DNA of 64,000 bases. Origin: Pseudarthrobacter raffinosi (GTDB lineage: Bacteria; Actinomycetota; Actinomycetes; Actinomycetales; Micrococcaceae). Positions 43,745-54,090 of the stretch are shown piece after piece. The position numbers were made by a program, and so were the translations under genes. Numbering within the stretch: the first letter of the stretch is position 1; every line of letters begins with the position of its first letter. The notes beneath the pieces are model-generated. The model searched no databases, was not told the origin of the DNA, and was given only the letters and a program-made list of their open reading frames with translations. The DNA lies in contig NZ_JAMXBH010000008.1 in assembly GCF_023913735.1 (NCBI RefSeq), positions 62,001 to 126,000 on the forward strand. The letters run 5' to 3'.

Positions 43745-44080
43745 CTAAGCCGAGCAGGCTTCCGTCAGTGCTGTGACTGACTCAGCCGGCACCTGGTCTC
43801 CGGCTTCGGCGATCTGGCCCAGCGGCGTCGTAATTTCCGCGGGCACCCCGGCAGTGTCCGCGGCGGACACCAGCCCGCCCAGCAATGCCTTGTCCTGGAC
43901 GCTGACCAGCCCGTCCTCCACCACGGTGCAGACCTGCTTCCTGACCTCGTCCGAGGCTGCGGTAGCCACCTTGGAGGCGGCATCGTTTGCGGTGTTTTCA
44001 GCGACTTCCTGGACCGATCCGCAGGCGGAGAGGAGGAGCATCAGGGGGACGGCGGACAGGGCTGCAAGGCGGCGTTTCAT
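43745..44080 (-). CDS. Small lipoprotein of unknown function
   Basis: 111 residues. A signal peptide with the lipobox LLSAC (Cys about residue 20) is followed by a helical, Ala-rich domain (ENTANDAASKVATAASDEVRKQVCTVVEDGLV) with two further Cys (VCTVV and EACSA) that may form a disulfide. It should be anchored to the outer face of the membrane. It converges with the LysR-like gene. Not a recognised family. Confidence 0.75.
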   Translation of the reverse strand: MKRRLAALSAVPLMLLLSACGSVQEVAENTANDAASKVATAASDEVRKQVCTVVEDGLVSVQDKALLGGLVSAADTAGVPAEITTPLGQIAEAGDQVPAESVTALTEACSA

Positions 44081-44097
44081 TCGTCCAGCCTAACGGC

Positions 44098-44838
44098 TCA
44101 GTCTGTTCCGGCTTCGCCGTGCACTTCGCTCAGGTTGTCTTCGGAGCGGTCCAGATACGCCTGGAGAAGGTCGGCCGCGCGGTCCAGTTCCCCGGCTTCC
44201 AGGGCCAGGCAGATCGCTTCGTTGTCCGGCAGGTAGTGCTGGTAGAACTGCGCGTCCACGGTGGCTTTGTGGAAGAACAGGCGCATCTCGGCCAGGACCT
44301 GGCCCATGATGCTGTTCAGCCGCGGGCTTCCGGCCATGGCCACAATGGCGCCGTGGAAGTGCTGGTTGGCGGTGCCCAGGGCTTCGTCGTCACTGGCCGC
44401 CGCGGCACGCTTGCCTTCCTCGACGGCGGCCCGGACGGCGGCCACATCCTCCGGGCTGCCTCCGGCACGCAGCGCGCTGACCTCGATGGCGCGACGGACG
44501 GTATAGACGTCATGGACGTCCCCTGCCTCCAGGCTTGCCACGAAGACGCCGCGGTTGGGATGGCGGACCACCAGGCGTTCGCTGGCAAGTTCAACGAAGG
44601 CCTCGCGCACCGTGTTGCGGGAGACGCCCAGGTCCTCGGCGATGGTGGATTCGGTGAGCCGCGTTCCGGGAAGCAGTGCTCCCTCCGCCAGTTGCAGGCG
44701 GAGTTCATCCGCCACCCGCTCCGCCACGGACGGAACGGCGACGCGAAGGCGGCCTGCAGCGGTCCGCGTCGCCGCGTGATTCGCCGATCCCCGCGGAGAG
44801 ACGGACGAAGAGGGGACGATCGGTTCTGAAGAGGCCAT
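44098..44838 (-). CDS. GntR-family regulator (FCD subfamily)
   Basis: 246 residues. The winged helix reads VADELRLQLAEGALLPGTRLTESTIAEDLGVSRNTVREAFVELASERLVVRHPNRGVFV. The FCD domain has Asp/His positions in YTVRRAIEVSALR, NQHFHGAIVAM and YLPDNEAICLALEAGE. It is divergent from the pxpA-transporter-pxpBC-carboxylase cluster and almost certainly controls it. The operator is probably the palindrome at 44878-44894. Confidence 0.9.
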   Translation of the reverse strand: MASSEPIVPSSSVSPRGSANHAATRTAAGRLRVAVPSVAERVADELRLQLAEGALLPGTRLTESTIAEDLGVSRNTVREAFVELASERLVVRHPNRGVFVASLEAGDVHDVYTVRRAIEVSALRAGGSPEDVAAVRAAVEEGKRAAAASDDEALGTANQHFHGAIVAMAGSPRLNSIMGQVLAEMRLFFHKATVDAQFYQHYLPDNEAICLALEAGELDRAADLLQAYLDRSEDNLSEVHGEAGTD

Positions 44839-44863
44839 ACTCGAGAATTTACACGATCGTCAC

Positions 44864-44894
44864 ATTGTTGAATCGAAGGATTGTTGAACAATCC
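44864..44894. promoter_or_regulatory. Probable GntR operator between gntR and pxpA
   Basis: A perfect 8-1-8 palindrome, GGATTGTT-G-AACAATCC (44878-44894). An extra half-site lies 16 bp upstream: ATTGTTGAA at 44864-44872 repeats 44880-44888. It sits in the 106-bp divergent promoter region, a position expected for autoregulation and control of the 5-oxoprolinase-type genes. Confidence 0.75.
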
Positions 44895-44944
44895 GTAAAT
44901 TTAGTGCATCCTAGTAGGACCACTCAATGAGACGGGGATCACAA

Positions 44945-45702
44945 ATGGCAACGATTGACCTGAACAGCGACGTCGGCGAGTCCTTCGGCCGCTGGAGCCT
45001 CGGCGATGACCTGGCCATGTTCGGCTCGGTTTCGAGCGCGAACGTGGCCTGCGGATTCCACGCCGGCGATCCCAGCGTCATCCGCAGGACCTGCCGCGAG
45101 GCAGCTGCTGCCGGCGTTGTCATCGGTGCCCACGTCAGCTACCGGGATCTCGCCGGTTTCGGACGCCGTTTTATGGACATCAGCCCCACGGAACTGGCCG
45201 ACGACGTGGTGTACCAGATCGGTGCCTGCAGGCCCTGGCCGCCGTTGAAGGAACCCAAGTCCGGTATGTGAAGCCGCACGGCGGACTGTACAACGCCATC
45301 GTGACGCACACAGTGCAGGCCCAGGCCGTCGTCGACGCCGTGAAATCGGTTGACCCCAACCTTCCGATCCTCGGCCTCCCAGGTTCGGAAGTCCTGCGGC
45401 TTGCAGAAAAAGCCGGCTTGCGCGCCGTGACCGAAGCGTTCGCGGACCGGGCCTACAACCCGGACGGCACCCTGGTGTCGCGCTCCCTCCCCGGAGCAGT
45501 CCTTGAGGATCCGGAACAAGTGGCGGAACATGTCCTACGGATGGCCACGGAATCCTCAGTCCGCGCAATTGACGGGTCCACCCTCAAAATCCGCGCGGAA
45601 AGCATCTGCGTGCATGGTGACTCACCGGGGGCCGTAGCGATGGCCACTGCAGTGAAGTCCGCTCTCGGGGACGCCGGCGTGAGCATCGGCTCGTTCCTCT
45701 AG
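44945..45702 (+). pseudogene. pxpA: 5-oxoprolinase subunit A (LamB/YcsF), frameshifted
   Basis: ATG at 44945 with GGGGATCAC upstream. The first part ([43 protein letters not shown]) is in frame 2 until about 45226. The family sequence then continues in frame 1 ([35 protein letters not shown]). GGTGCCTGCAGG at 45221 needs one more C to restore GA-LQAL. As read, the protein is cut after about 95 residues. A real one-base loss in a C-run or a sequencing error are both possible; partner genes are intact. Confidence 0.85.
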
Positions 45703-45761
45703 CCCCATCCCATGGCCGCACCCAGGCCCCCGCACTACCCCTCATCCCCCCGGAGGAAACC

Positions 45762-47114
45762 ATGACCAGCACAAACAAGGCCGCAAAGGCCGCGACAAGG
45801 AAGCCGCCGCCCGGCGCGCTCAAGGCGTACGTCGCCAGCCTCACCGGCACCTCGCTTGAGTACTACGACTTCGCCATCTACTCGGTGGCGTCAGCCCTCG
45901 TCTTCCCCAAGATTTTCTTCCCCTCGGACGATGAATTCGTGGGGCTCCTCCTGTCCTTCTCGGCCTTCGCCGTGGGCTACCTCGCCCGCCCGATCGGCGG
46001 CATCATCTTCGGCCGCCTCGGCGACAAGGTGGGGCGCAAGTACGTCCTGGTCTTCACCCTGGTGCTGATCGGTATCGCCACCGTCCTCATCGGTGCGCTG
46101 CCTGACTACTCCGTGATCGGCATCTGGGCCCCCATCATCCTGGTGCTCCTGCGCCTGGCCCAGGGCATTGGCGTCGGCGGCGAATGGGGCGGCGCCGTGC
46201 TGCTGTCCAGCGAATTTGGCGACCCCAACAAGCGCGGCTTCTGGTCCTCCGCAGCCCAGATCGGGCCGCCCGCCGGCAACCTCATGGCCAACGGCGTCCT
46301 TGCGATCCTGGCCGCCTCGCTGAGCACCGAAGCGTTCCTCTCCTGGGGCTGGCGGGTAGCCTTCCTTGCCTCCGCCCTGCTGGTGGTCTTCGGCCTGATC
46401 ATCCGCCTCAAGCTCGAGGAAACCCCGGTCTTCAAGGCCATCGCAGCCCACGGCGACCAGCCGAAGGCGCCCATCAAGGAAGTCTTCACCACCCAGCCCC
46501 GCGCGCTGATCTCCGCCGCCCTGTCCCGCGTCTGCCCGGACGTGCTCTACGCGCTCTTCACGGTCTTTGTGGCCGTCTACGCCACCAAGGAACTGGGCAT
46601 GACCACGGGCAACGTGCTGGCCGCGATCCTGATCGGCTCCGCGTTCCAGCTCTTCCTCATCCCGCTTGCCGGCGCACTCACTGACCGCTTCAACCGCCGC
46701 TGGGTTTACGGCATTGCCGCTGCCGCCACCGCCGTCTACATTCCCCTGTTCTTCCTGATGATCGCGGGCAAGTCCGTGGTGATGCTGATCATCGGCGTGG
46801 TCATCGGACTGGCCCTGCACGCCTTTATGTACGGCCCGCAGGCAGCCTTCATCACTGAGCAGTTCCCGGCCCGCCTCCGCTACGCCGGTAGCTCCCTGGC
46901 CTACACGCTTGCCGGCGTCATCGGCGGCGCTGTGGCTCCGCTGATCTTCACCGCCCTTTACGGCGCAGCGTCCGGCGGCTGGTACCTGATCGCCGGGTAC
47001 ATCCTCCTCACGGCCATCATCACGATCGTGGGCATGCGCCTCGGCCGCGACCCGCAGCCGGAAGAGGACCTCCGCCTGCTGCACCGCGACGACGCGCGGG
47101 AGAGCCACGCCTGA
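45762..47114 (+). CDS. MFS transporter, metabolite:H+ symporter (MHS) family
   Basis: 450 residues, ATG after GGAGGAAACC. TM1 reads GTSLEYYDFAIYSVASALVFPKIFF, the MHS family hallmark, and the loop motif is GRLGDKVGRKYVL. Twelve membrane segments are predicted. The family takes up dicarboxylates, proline/betaine, shikimate or similar compounds. Between pxpA and pxpBC it is the likely importer of the cluster's substrate, such as 5-oxoproline or a related cyclic amide or acid. Confidence 0.9.
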   Translation: MTSTNKAAKAATRKPPPGALKAYVASLTGTSLEYYDFAIYSVASALVFPKIFFPSDDEFVGLLLSFSAFAVGYLARPIGGIIFGRLGDKVGRKYVLVFTLVLIGIATVLIGALPDYSVIGIWAPIILVLLRLAQGIGVGGEWGGAVLLSSEFGDPNKRGFWSSAAQIGPPAGNLMANGVLAILAASLSTEAFLSWGWRVAFLASALLVVFGLIIRLKLEETPVFKAIAAHGDQPKAPIKEVFTTQPRALISAALSRVCPDVLYALFTVFVAVYATKELGMTTGNVLAAILIGSAFQLFLIPLAGALTDRFNRRWVYGIAAAATAVYIPLFFLMIAGKSVVMLIIGVVIGLALHAFMYGPQAAFITEQFPARLRYAGSSLAYTLAGVIGGAVAPLIFTALYGAASGGWYLIAGYILLTAIITIVGMRLGRDPQPEEDLRLLHRDDARESHA

Positions 47115-47133
47115 GCGGCGCGGCCTGATCCCC

Positions 47134-48861
47134 ATGGAAACAGTCACTAAGCCAGCTTCCGCGGCCCGCGTGCTCGCCGTCCGGCCGGTAGGTACGACGG
47201 CGGTGCTCGCCGAACTCTCCGGGCTCCACGACGTCCTGGCCCTGCAGGCCCTCCTGCTGGAGCAGCCGCTGCCCGGCCAGGTGGACGTCCTGGCCGCCGC
47301 CGAAACCGTGATGGTGAAGGCGGATTCACCCGCTGCGGCGCGCAGGATGACGGCCCGGCTGCTGGAGATGGACCTGACGGTCCAGTCCCACGCCGAAGGC
47401 AAACTGGTGCAGATTGAGACCGTGTACGACGGCGACGACCTCGCGGAAGTGGGGCGGCTCACCGGGCTGGGCACTGACGGCGTCATTGCGGCCCACACCG
47501 GGCAGGTCTGGACGGTTGCATTCGGCGGCTTCGCGCCGGGCTTCAGCTACATGGTGGGGGAGAACCAGGTACTGGAAGTCCCGCGCCGGAGTTCGCCCCG
47601 CACGGCCGTCCCCGCAGGTTCGGTGGCCCTGGCCGGCAACTATTCGGCCGTGTACCCGCGGAAGTCCCCGGGCGGCTGGCAGCTGATCGGCCGCACCGCG
47701 GCTACCATGTGGGACCTCAGCCGGGAGCAGCCGGCCCTGGCCGCGCCCGGTGACCGCGTGCAGTTCCAGGCGGTACGCGAGCTCATTGAAGTTACGGCAC
47801 CGCGTGTTGCTGCCTCGGCTTCCCAAGCCTTGGCTGCCCGGAAACCGGACATTCAGTCCGGCCTGCTGATCCTGTCGCCCGGGCTCCAGAGCCTGATCCA
47901 GGACCTCGGCCGCCCCGGTCACGCCGGGCTCGGCGTGTCCTCGGCCGGTGCGCTGGACCGCTCCTCCCTGCGACGCGCCAACCGGATCGTGGGCAACGAC
48001 CCGTCGGCCGCCGTCGTCGAATCCGTTGCCGGCGGGCTGCGCGTGCAGGCCGTGGGGGACCAGGTGCTGGCAGTGGCCGGCGCACCGTCGGCTCTGACTG
48101 TTGTGACGCCGTCGTATTCTCCCGATCCGGTGGCTGAAGACGAAGGCGACCAGTCCGAGTTTGACCAGTCCGAGCAGGTGCGCGAGGTACCCATGGCCAC
48201 GGCGTTTGCCCTGCTGGACGGCGAGATCCTGACCATCGGCGCACCCGAGCGTGGCTTCCGCAGCTACCTGGCCATCCGCGGCGGGGCAGCAGTGGACACG
48301 GTGCTGGGGAGCCGGTCCACGGACACCATGTCCGGGATCGGGCCTGCGCCGCTGGCCGCCGGGCAGCTGCTGGGCGCTGGCGCTGCAACGTCCTCCAACG
48401 TGGTGGGCAACCCCGAACTGCAGCCCGACTTCCCGGACACCGGCGTCACGGTCCTTGACATCGTGCCCGGGCCCCGCGATGACTGGTTCGACGCCGCAGC
48501 ACTGGAATCCCTTTGCGCCCAGGACTGGGCGGTGACGCCCCGCTCCAACCGCGTGGGCATGCGCCTGGACGGCCAGCCGCTCAGCCGAAGCCGGGACGGG
48601 GAGCTGCCCAGCGAGGGAACCATGGCCGGCGCACTGCAGATCCCGCCGGAGGGGCAGCCCGTGCTCTTTCTGGCCGACCACCCCATCACCGGCGGCTACC
48701 CGGTCATCGGGGTGGTGGTGGACCACCAGCTGGACCTGGCCGCCCAGGTTCCCATCGGCGGGTCCATCCGGTTCCGCTGGGCTCCCGGCTACGGGCTGCC
48801 CACCGGCTTTTCCGATTCTTCCCCCGACGTTTCCCAGACAAAAGATTCCCAGACGAAGTGA
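47134..48861 (+). CDS. pxpBC: 5-oxoprolinase subunits B and C fusion (KipI-KipA type)
   Basis: 575 residues. The first about 225 match PxpB/KipI ([45 protein letters not shown]). From about 245 on the protein matches PxpC/KipA, the biotin-dependent carboxyltransferase-like domain ([66 protein letters not shown]). In many bacteria these are separate genes. With PxpA they open 5-oxoproline using ATP. It is followed 7 bp later by the carboxylase. Confidence 0.9.
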   Translation: METVTKPASAARVLAVRPVGTTAVLAELSGLHDVLALQALLLEQPLPGQVDVLAAAETVMVKADSPAAARRMTARLLEMDLTVQSHAEGKLVQIETVYDGDDLAEVGRLTGLGTDGVIAAHTGQVWTVAFGGFAPGFSYMVGENQVLEVPRRSSPRTAVPAGSVALAGNYSAVYPRKSPGGWQLIGRTAATMWDLSREQPALAAPGDRVQFQAVRELIEVTAPRVAASASQALAARKPDIQSGLLILSPGLQSLIQDLGRPGHAGLGVSSAGALDRSSLRRANRIVGNDPSAAVVESVAGGLRVQAVGDQVLAVAGAPSALTVVTPSYSPDPVAEDEGDQSEFDQSEQVREVPMATAFALLDGEILTIGAPERGFRSYLAIRGGAAVDTVLGSRSTDTMSGIGPAPLAAGQLLGAGAATSSNVVGNPELQPDFPDTGVTVLDIVPGPRDDWFDAAALESLCAQDWAVTPRSNRVGMRLDGQPLSRSRDGELPSEGTMAGALQIPPEGQPVLFLADHPITGGYPVIGVVVDHQLDLAAQVPIGGSIRFRWAPGYGLPTGFSDSSPDVSQTKDSQTK

Positions 48862-48868
48862 GCAACTG

Positions 48869-50644
48869 ATGCGCAAGGTCCTGATCGCCAACCGCGGAGA
48901 AATCGCCGTCCGCATCGCCCGCGCCTGCGAGGACGCCGGACTGGAGTCCGTGGCTGTCTACGCGGACGTTGATGCCGACGCCATGCACGTGGGCGCCGCC
49001 ACCGAGGCGTACAGCCTGGGGGGCAACGCGCCGTCGGAAACGTACCTCGATATCCCCAACATCCTGCGCGTGGCCGCGGAGTCCGGGGCCGACGCGGTGC
49101 ACCCGGGCTACGGCTTCCTGTCCGAGAACGCTGGCTTTGCACAGGCGGTCCTGGACGCCGGCCTGACCTGGATCGGCCCAAATCCGGACGCCATCCTCAA
49201 GCTGGGCAACAAGATCACGGCGCGTGAGATCGCTGTCCGCGCCGGAGCCCCGTTGGTGGCCGGCAGCGACGGTCCGGTGGATTCGGCCGCGGAGGTCCGC
49301 AAGTTCGCCGAGGAGCACGGCCTGCCGATCGCCATCAAGGCGGCGTTCGGCGGCGGTGGACGCGGGCTGAAGGTGGTCCGCGAGATGGACCAGATCGAGG
49401 AGTCCTTCGATTCCGCGGTCCGTGAAGCGGTGGTGGCCTTTGGCCGCGGCGAGTGCTTTGTGGAGCGGTACCTGGACCGGCCCCGGCATGTGGAGGCGCA
49501 GGTGCTGGCGGACCAGCACGGCAACGTGCTGGTGGTGGGCACCCGCGACTGCTCGCTGCAGCGCCGGCACCAGAAACTGGTGGAAGAGGCGCCTGCACCC
49601 TTCCTGACCGAAGCGCAGACCCAACAGATTTACGACGCCGCCAAGGCAGTGTGCCGCGAAGCCTCCTATTCGGGGGCTGGGACGGTGGAGTTCCTGGTGG
49701 CCGCCGACGGCACCGTCGCGTTCCTCGAGGTGAACACGCGACTGCAGGTGGAGCACCCCATCACCGAGGAGACCACCGGCGTGGACCTGGTCCAGGAGCA
49801 GTTCCGGATCGCCGCCGGCGAGCCGCTGCGCTTCACCGCCGATCCCAAACCGAGCGGCCACTCATTCGAGTTCCGGCTCAACGCGGAGGACGTGGGCCGG
49901 GGCTTCCTGCCGTCGCCCGGCACCATCGCGACGTTCAGCGGCCCGACGGGTCCGGGTATCCGGCTGGACTCCGGGGTCCGCTCCGGTTCGGTTGTTGCTC
50001 CGCAGTTCGATTCCCTGCTGGCCAAGCTGATCGTCACCGGCGCCGACCGGCAGCAGGCGCTCCGCCGTGCCCGCCGTGCCCTCGCCGAAATGGAAATCAC
50101 CGGCGTGGCCACCGTCCTGCCGTTCCACCGGGCCGTTGTCCAGGCGCCGGACTTCACGTCCGAGACCGCGCTGGGCATCCACACGCGCTGGATCGAGACT
50201 GACTTCGCGGATTCCATCGCGGCGGATCCGGAGTTCGGTACGTCCGTTCCGGACGGTGAGCGGCGCACCATTACCGTCGACATCGACGGCCGGCGCCTCG
50301 CCGTCGGCCTTCCCGCTGACCTGCTGGATGGCTGGGCGCGCTCCGGTGCGGCCGTTCCTGCGGGGGTTTCCCTGGACGGGGCTGGTTTCGATGGCGCTGC
50401 CGACGGCGACGCTGCGGCAGGTGCCGCTGATTCCGGCGAGCTGCGGGCCGACATGGCCGGGACCGTGGTCAAGTGGCTCGTGGAGCCGGGCGCCGAAGTG
50501 TCGGCGGGGGACGCCGTCGTCGTTCTTGAGGCGATGAAGATGGAGACCCAGGTGACCGCCCACCGCGCCGGTACGCTGGCCGGGATCCGCGCAGAAGCCG
50601 GCGGGGTTGTGAACGTCGGCGCCGTGCTGGCGCTGATCGGCTGA
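48869..50644 (+). CDS. Biotin carboxylase / biotin carboxyl carrier fusion
   Basis: 591 residues. Biotin carboxylase domain about 1-450: [36 protein letters not shown]-grasp glycine loop [13 protein letters not shown], and [23 protein letters not shown]-terminal biotinyl domain (about 515-591) with the biotin Lys557 in [10 protein letters not shown]. Placed after pxpBC, it supports the view that this operon uses carboxylation, as in allophanate- or acetophenone-type systems, or simply that the KipA domain acts as carboxyltransferase. A role as an acyl-CoA carboxylase alpha subunit is the alternative. Confidence 0.9.
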   Translation: MRKVLIANRGEIAVRIARACEDAGLESVAVYADVDADAMHVGAATEAYSLGGNAPSETYLDIPNILRVAAESGADAVHPGYGFLSENAGFAQAVLDAGLTWIGPNPDAILKLGNKITAREIAVRAGAPLVAGSDGPVDSAAEVRKFAEEHGLPIAIKAAFGGGGRGLKVVREMDQIEESFDSAVREAVVAFGRGECFVERYLDRPRHVEAQVLADQHGNVLVVGTRDCSLQRRHQKLVEEAPAPFLTEAQTQQIYDAAKAVCREASYSGAGTVEFLVAADGTVAFLEVNTRLQVEHPITEETTGVDLVQEQFRIAAGEPLRFTADPKPSGHSFEFRLNAEDVGRGFLPSPGTIATFSGPTGPGIRLDSGVRSGSVVAPQFDSLLAKLIVTGADRQQALRRARRALAEMEITGVATVLPFHRAVVQAPDFTSETALGIHTRWIETDFADSIAADPEFGTSVPDGERRTITVDIDGRRLAVGLPADLLDGWARSGAAVPAGVSLDGAGFDGAADGDAAAGAADSGELRADMAGTVVKWLVEPGAEVSAGDAVVVLEAMKMETQVTAHRAGTLAGIRAEAGGVVNVGAVLALIG

Positions 50645-50672
50645 GCCGTTCGGGCATGCCTAGCTCCAGCGA

Positions 50673-50708
50673 AAAGGTCCGGCCGTGTTCTCACCCCGCC
50701 GGACCTTT
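50673..50708. terminator. Bidirectional hairpin terminator
   Basis: AAAGGTCCGGC (50673-50683) pairs perfectly with GCCGGACCTTT (50698-50708), loop 14 nt. It lies between the convergent carboxylase gene and the small gene ending at 50728. The A-run and T-run at the stem base suit termination in both directions. Confidence 0.8.
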
Positions 50709-50727
50709 CCTGACGTGTAGAGGTACT

Positions 50728-50949
50728 TCAGTCGACGTGCTTGGACAGGGCCACCAGCACGCCTGCCATCGCAAAGTACTTGTTGCTGCCGAGATCGCGG
50801 ACCGTCTTGATCCCCATGCTGGCGAGGACTTCAGCGTGCTTGTCCGTGAGGCCGGCCAGTGCGGACGGCGGGGCGTCCAGGACTTCCTCCAGGCTCTTGT
50901 TCTCGTAGTCCTTGTCGAGTTTCCTGCCCAGCTCAATTGAAACGGCCAT
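50728..50949 (-). CDS. Small helix-hairpin-helix-like protein
   Basis: 73 residues from the ATG at 50949, preceded by AAAGGATGATC. Sequence features: LGRKLDKDYENKSLEEVLDAPPSALAGLTDKHAEVLASMGIKTVRDLGSNKYFAMAGVLVAL, where ALAGLT...LASMGIKTVRDL resembles the HhH motif used to bind DNA or as a protein module. The function is unknown. It is a single gene converging with the carboxylase. Confidence 0.7.
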   Translation of the reverse strand: MAVSIELGRKLDKDYENKSLEEVLDAPPSALAGLTDKHAEVLASMGIKTVRDLGSNKYFAMAGVLVALSKHVD

Positions 50950-51125
50950 GATCATCCTTTGCTTGAACGAAACAACAGTCACAACCCGGCGGCAGCATCA
51001 CCGCGGATCCCGGGGCCCCGAAACTACCCGATCCCCAGATGAAACACACTCCAGTACTACGGCCTGCGGCGCAGCCTGGATCCGCGCCGGTGGGGATTGA
51101 AGACGAAGGTGCTTGACTATGCGTC

Positions 51126-51512
51126 ATGACACTAAATCGAAACCTGGTGGTTGACTCTTTTCTTGAGTCGCTGGACCAACCGTTGAAGCCTGTGATTGAG
51201 CGCCTTTGGCTGGCTGTCCTGGACGCGGATGACGCCATAACGGAGCGCATTAAGTGGAAGGCACCCAGCTTCTGTTTCGAATCTGTTGACCGGGTCACCT
51301 TCAACTTGCGGCCGCTTCATCACGTGCAGCTGATTTTTCACCGCGGTGCCAAGACCATCGAGGATGACTTCGATTTTGATCCCTCTAAATGGAGCGGGCT
51401 GTTGGAAATGATCGGGCAGGACCGCGGCCAGGTGATTTTTCCAAGCGCGGAGGCCGCGGCGGCCCGGCAGGAGGAATTCGTGGCGCTGGTGCGGGAGTGG
51501 GTTCGAGCCTGA
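51126..51512 (+). CDS. DUF1801-family protein
   Basis: 128 residues. The pattern LDQPLKPVIERLWLAVLDADDAITERIKWKAPSFCFE...RVTFNLRPLHHVQLIFHRGAK matches DUF1801 (YdhG/frataxin-like fold). Members are uncharacterised, with some suggested roles in iron or metal binding. It is a single gene upstream of the urease operon, separated by 180 bp. Confidence 0.8.
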   Translation: MTLNRNLVVDSFLESLDQPLKPVIERLWLAVLDADDAITERIKWKAPSFCFESVDRVTFNLRPLHHVQLIFHRGAKTIEDDFDFDPSKWSGLLEMIGQDRGQVIFPSAEAAAARQEEFVALVREWVRA

Positions 51513-51692
51513 CCTGCGGGTTGACCTGCGCATACCGGCAGTGAGTGCATGATTCGACGGCTTTGGCTGGCGGTGCCCTGACATGATTCTGATAGTCTTC
51601 AGTCATCCACGGGCCTCCCGGTCGCTTCTTAGGCCGGTTGTAGATAACGAGTGGGAGCTCGCGATTTATCGCGAATGATTAGGAGGCTTTTT

Positions 51693-51995
51693 ATGCATCT
51701 AACGCCACGCGAAAGCGAAAAACTGATGATTGTGGTTGCTGCCGATCTTGCACGACGGCGGCAGAAGCGCGGACTTAAGCTCAACCATCCGGAATCCATC
51801 GCGATCCTTACCTATGAGCTGGTCGAGGGCGCCCGCGACGGACGCCGGGTCGCCGATCTTATGAGCTATGGCACCACCATCCTGACCAGGGAAGATGTCA
51901 TGGAAGGTGTCGCCGACATGATCCATGACGTCCAGGTCGAGGCGACGTTCCCGGACGGCACCAAGCTCGTCACCGTGCACAACCCCATTCGCTAG
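51693..51995 (+). CDS. ureA: Urease gamma subunit
   Basis: 100 residues from the ATG at 51693, preceded by TTAGGAGG; the open frame to 51651 is not part of the family. Full-length Ure[70 protein letters not shown]. It forms the urease trimer with UreB and UreC, which hydrolyses urea to ammonia and carbamate. First gene of the operon. Confidence 0.97.
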   Translation: MHLTPRESEKLMIVVAADLARRRQKRGLKLNHPESIAILTYELVEGARDGRRVADLMSYGTTILTREDVMEGVADMIHDVQVEATFPDGTKLVTVHNPIR

Positions 51996-52009
51996 GCGAA
52001 GGAGCACCC

Positions 52010-52357
52010 ATGAAACCCGGCGAATACGTCCTCCGCCCGGAGCCCATCACGTGCAATGCGGGCCTCATTCCCCGCGCCCTGGCCGTGATCAATCGCGGTG
52101 ACCGCCCAATCCAGGTGGGGTCCCACTATCATTTCTTCGAGGTGAACGATGCCCTCGAGTTCGACCGGGATGCGGCCCACGGCTTCCGGCTGGACATCCC
52201 GGCAGGCACTGCTGTGCGGTTCGAGCCCGGTGATGCCAAGACGGTCAACTTGCTTGCTCTCTCGGGCGAGCGTGCGGTGTTCGGATTCCGGGACCGCATC
52301 AACGGCCCGCTCGAGCCGAGCCGCGGCCTGATCTCCCTGCAGGACGACACCAAATGA
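52010..52357 (+). CDS. ureB: Urease beta subunit
   Basis: 115 residues. ATG 15 bp after ureA with GAAGGAG upstream. Typical UreB sequence: [60 protein letters not shown]. It overlaps ureC by ATGA. It is a structural subunit of urease. Confidence 0.97.
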   Translation: MKPGEYVLRPEPITCNAGLIPRALAVINRGDRPIQVGSHYHFFEVNDALEFDRDAAHGFRLDIPAGTAVRFEPGDAKTVNLLALSGERAVFGFRDRINGPLEPSRGLISLQDDTK

Positions 52358-54066
52358 GCTTCGAGCTGAGCCGCAAACAGTACTCGGACCTCTACGGCCC
52401 CACCACGGGAGACGCAGTTCGCCTGGCGGACACTGATCTGTTCCTCGAGATTGAGCACGATCACACCAACTACGGTGAAGAAGTCGTGTTTGGCGGCGGC
52501 AAGGTCATCCGTGACGGCATGGGCCAGAACGGGCAGCTGGTCCGCGACGACGACATCCCGGACACCGTGATCACGAACGTGATCGTGTTGGACTACACCG
52601 GCATCTACAAAGCCGATGTGGCCCTGCGCGACGGGCACATCTTCAAAATCGGCAAGGCTGGAAACCCCCAGATTTCCCAGGGTGTGAACATCACCATCGG
52701 TGTCGCTACCGACATCATCGCGGGCGAGGGCAAGATCCTCACCGCCGGCGGCATTGATACGCACGTGCACTTCGTAAGCCCCGATCAGGTGCCGGTGGCC
52801 TTGGCGTCAGGGATCACCACGCTGATCGGTGGCGGTACCGGACCGAGCGAAGGGACCAAGGCCACCACCGTTACTCCGGGCGCTTGGCACATTTCGCGCA
52901 TGCTTCAGGCGGTTGAGAACCTGCCGATCAATATCGGCCTGCTCGGCAAAGGCCACGCCAGCGCCATGGAGCCCCTCGCGGAACAGATCCGCGCCGGGGC
53001 CATCGGGCTGAAGGTGCACGAGGACTGGGGCGCCACCACGTCCTCGATCGACATGTCATTGCGCGTGGCTGACGAGTATGACGTGCAGGTGGCCATCCAC
53101 TCCGACACGCTCAACGAGTGCGGCTTCGTCGAAGACACCATCCGGGCCATCGGCGGCCGCGTCATCCACACGTTCCACACCGAAGGCGCCGGCGGCGGGC
53201 ATGCCCCGGACATCATCAAGATCGCGGCGCTGCCCAACGTCCTGCCGGCGTCGACCAATCCCACCCTGCCGTACACGGTCAACACCATCGACGAACACCT
53301 CGACATGCTGATGGTCTGCCACCACCTGAGCCCGGACATCCCCGAGGATGTGGCCTTCGCCGATTCGCGTATCCGCAAGGAGACCATCGCAGCGGAGGAC
53401 GTGCTGCACGACATGGGCATCTTCTCCATCACCAGCTCCGACTCCCAGGCCATGGGCCGGGTCGGCGAGGTGGTCCTGCGCACCTGGCAGGTAGCGGACG
53501 CCATGAAGCGCCAACGCGGAAAGCTCGACGGCGACCCCGAGGTGGGAGACAACTTCCGGCTCAAACGCTTCGTGGCCAAATACACGATCAACCCGGCGAT
53601 CGCCCACGGCATCGCGGACTCGGTCGGAAGCGTCGAAGAGGGCAAATTTGCCGACCTTGTGCTCTGGGACCCGATGTTCTTCGGCGTCAAGCCCGAGTTC
53701 GTGCTCAAGGGCGGGCAGGCGGTCATGAGCGTCATGGGGGATCCCAACGCCTCCATCCCCACGCCGCAGCCACGCACCCTGCGCGGCAACTTCGGGGCAC
53801 TCGGCACCGCGGTACATGCCTCATCGATCACGTTTCTTTCCCAGGCCGCCATCGCCGCCGGAGTCCCCGAGCAGTTGGGCCTGCGCCGCGTGATCCGGCC
53901 GGTGAGCGGTATCCGTACCCTCACCAAGGCAGACATGAAGCACAACGGCGCGACGCCGGATATCGGCGTTGACCCGGAAACCTACGAGGTGACTGTCGAC
54001 GGCGAGCCAATCTCGGCGGAGCCCTCGACGGTGCTGCCCATGGCGCAGCGCTACTTCCTCTTTTAG
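52354..54066 (+). CDS. ureC: Urease alpha (catalytic) subunit
   Basis: 570 residues, matching the family (566-572). Nickel-site residues: HVH in [14 protein letters not shown], carbamylated K220 in [10 protein letters not shown], His in [10 protein letters not shown] and [19 protein letters not shown], the flap His in MVCHHL, and Asp in [14 protein letters not shown]. It carries the di-nickel active site for urea hydrolysis. Confidence 0.98.
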   Translation: MSFELSRKQYSDLYGPTTGDAVRLADTDLFLEIEHDHTNYGEEVVFGGGKVIRDGMGQNGQLVRDDDIPDTVITNVIVLDYTGIYKADVALRDGHIFKIGKAGNPQISQGVNITIGVATDIIAGEGKILTAGGIDTHVHFVSPDQVPVALASGITTLIGGGTGPSEGTKATTVTPGAWHISRMLQAVENLPINIGLLGKGHASAMEPLAEQIRAGAIGLKVHEDWGATTSSIDMSLRVADEYDVQVAIHSDTLNECGFVEDTIRAIGGRVIHTFHTEGAGGGHAPDIIKIAALPNVLPASTNPTLPYTVNTIDEHLDMLMVCHHLSPDIPEDVAFADSRIRKETIAAEDVLHDMGIFSITSSDSQAMGRVGEVVLRTWQVADAMKRQRGKLDGDPEVGDNFRLKRFVAKYTINPAIAHGIADSVGSVEEGKFADLVLWDPMFFGVKPEFVLKGGQAVMSVMGDPNASIPTPQPRTLRGNFGALGTAVHASSITFLSQAAIAAGVPEQLGLRRVIRPVSGIRTLTKADMKHNGATPDIGVDPETYEVTVDGEPISAEPSTVLPMAQRYFLF

Positions 54067-54090
54067 ACACATATCCCTAAGGGGGCATAT

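Noticed and set aside
45891..47498. 535-codon open frame on the minus strand opposite the MHS transporter and pxpBC start
   Set aside because: Gly/Asp/Glu-rich low-complexity translation without motifs; a shadow of high-GC genes on the plus strand that have clear domains.
47326..48915. 529-codon minus-strand frame opposite pxpBC
   Set aside because: Antisense to a well-supported fusion protein; no recognisable domain and no ribosome site.
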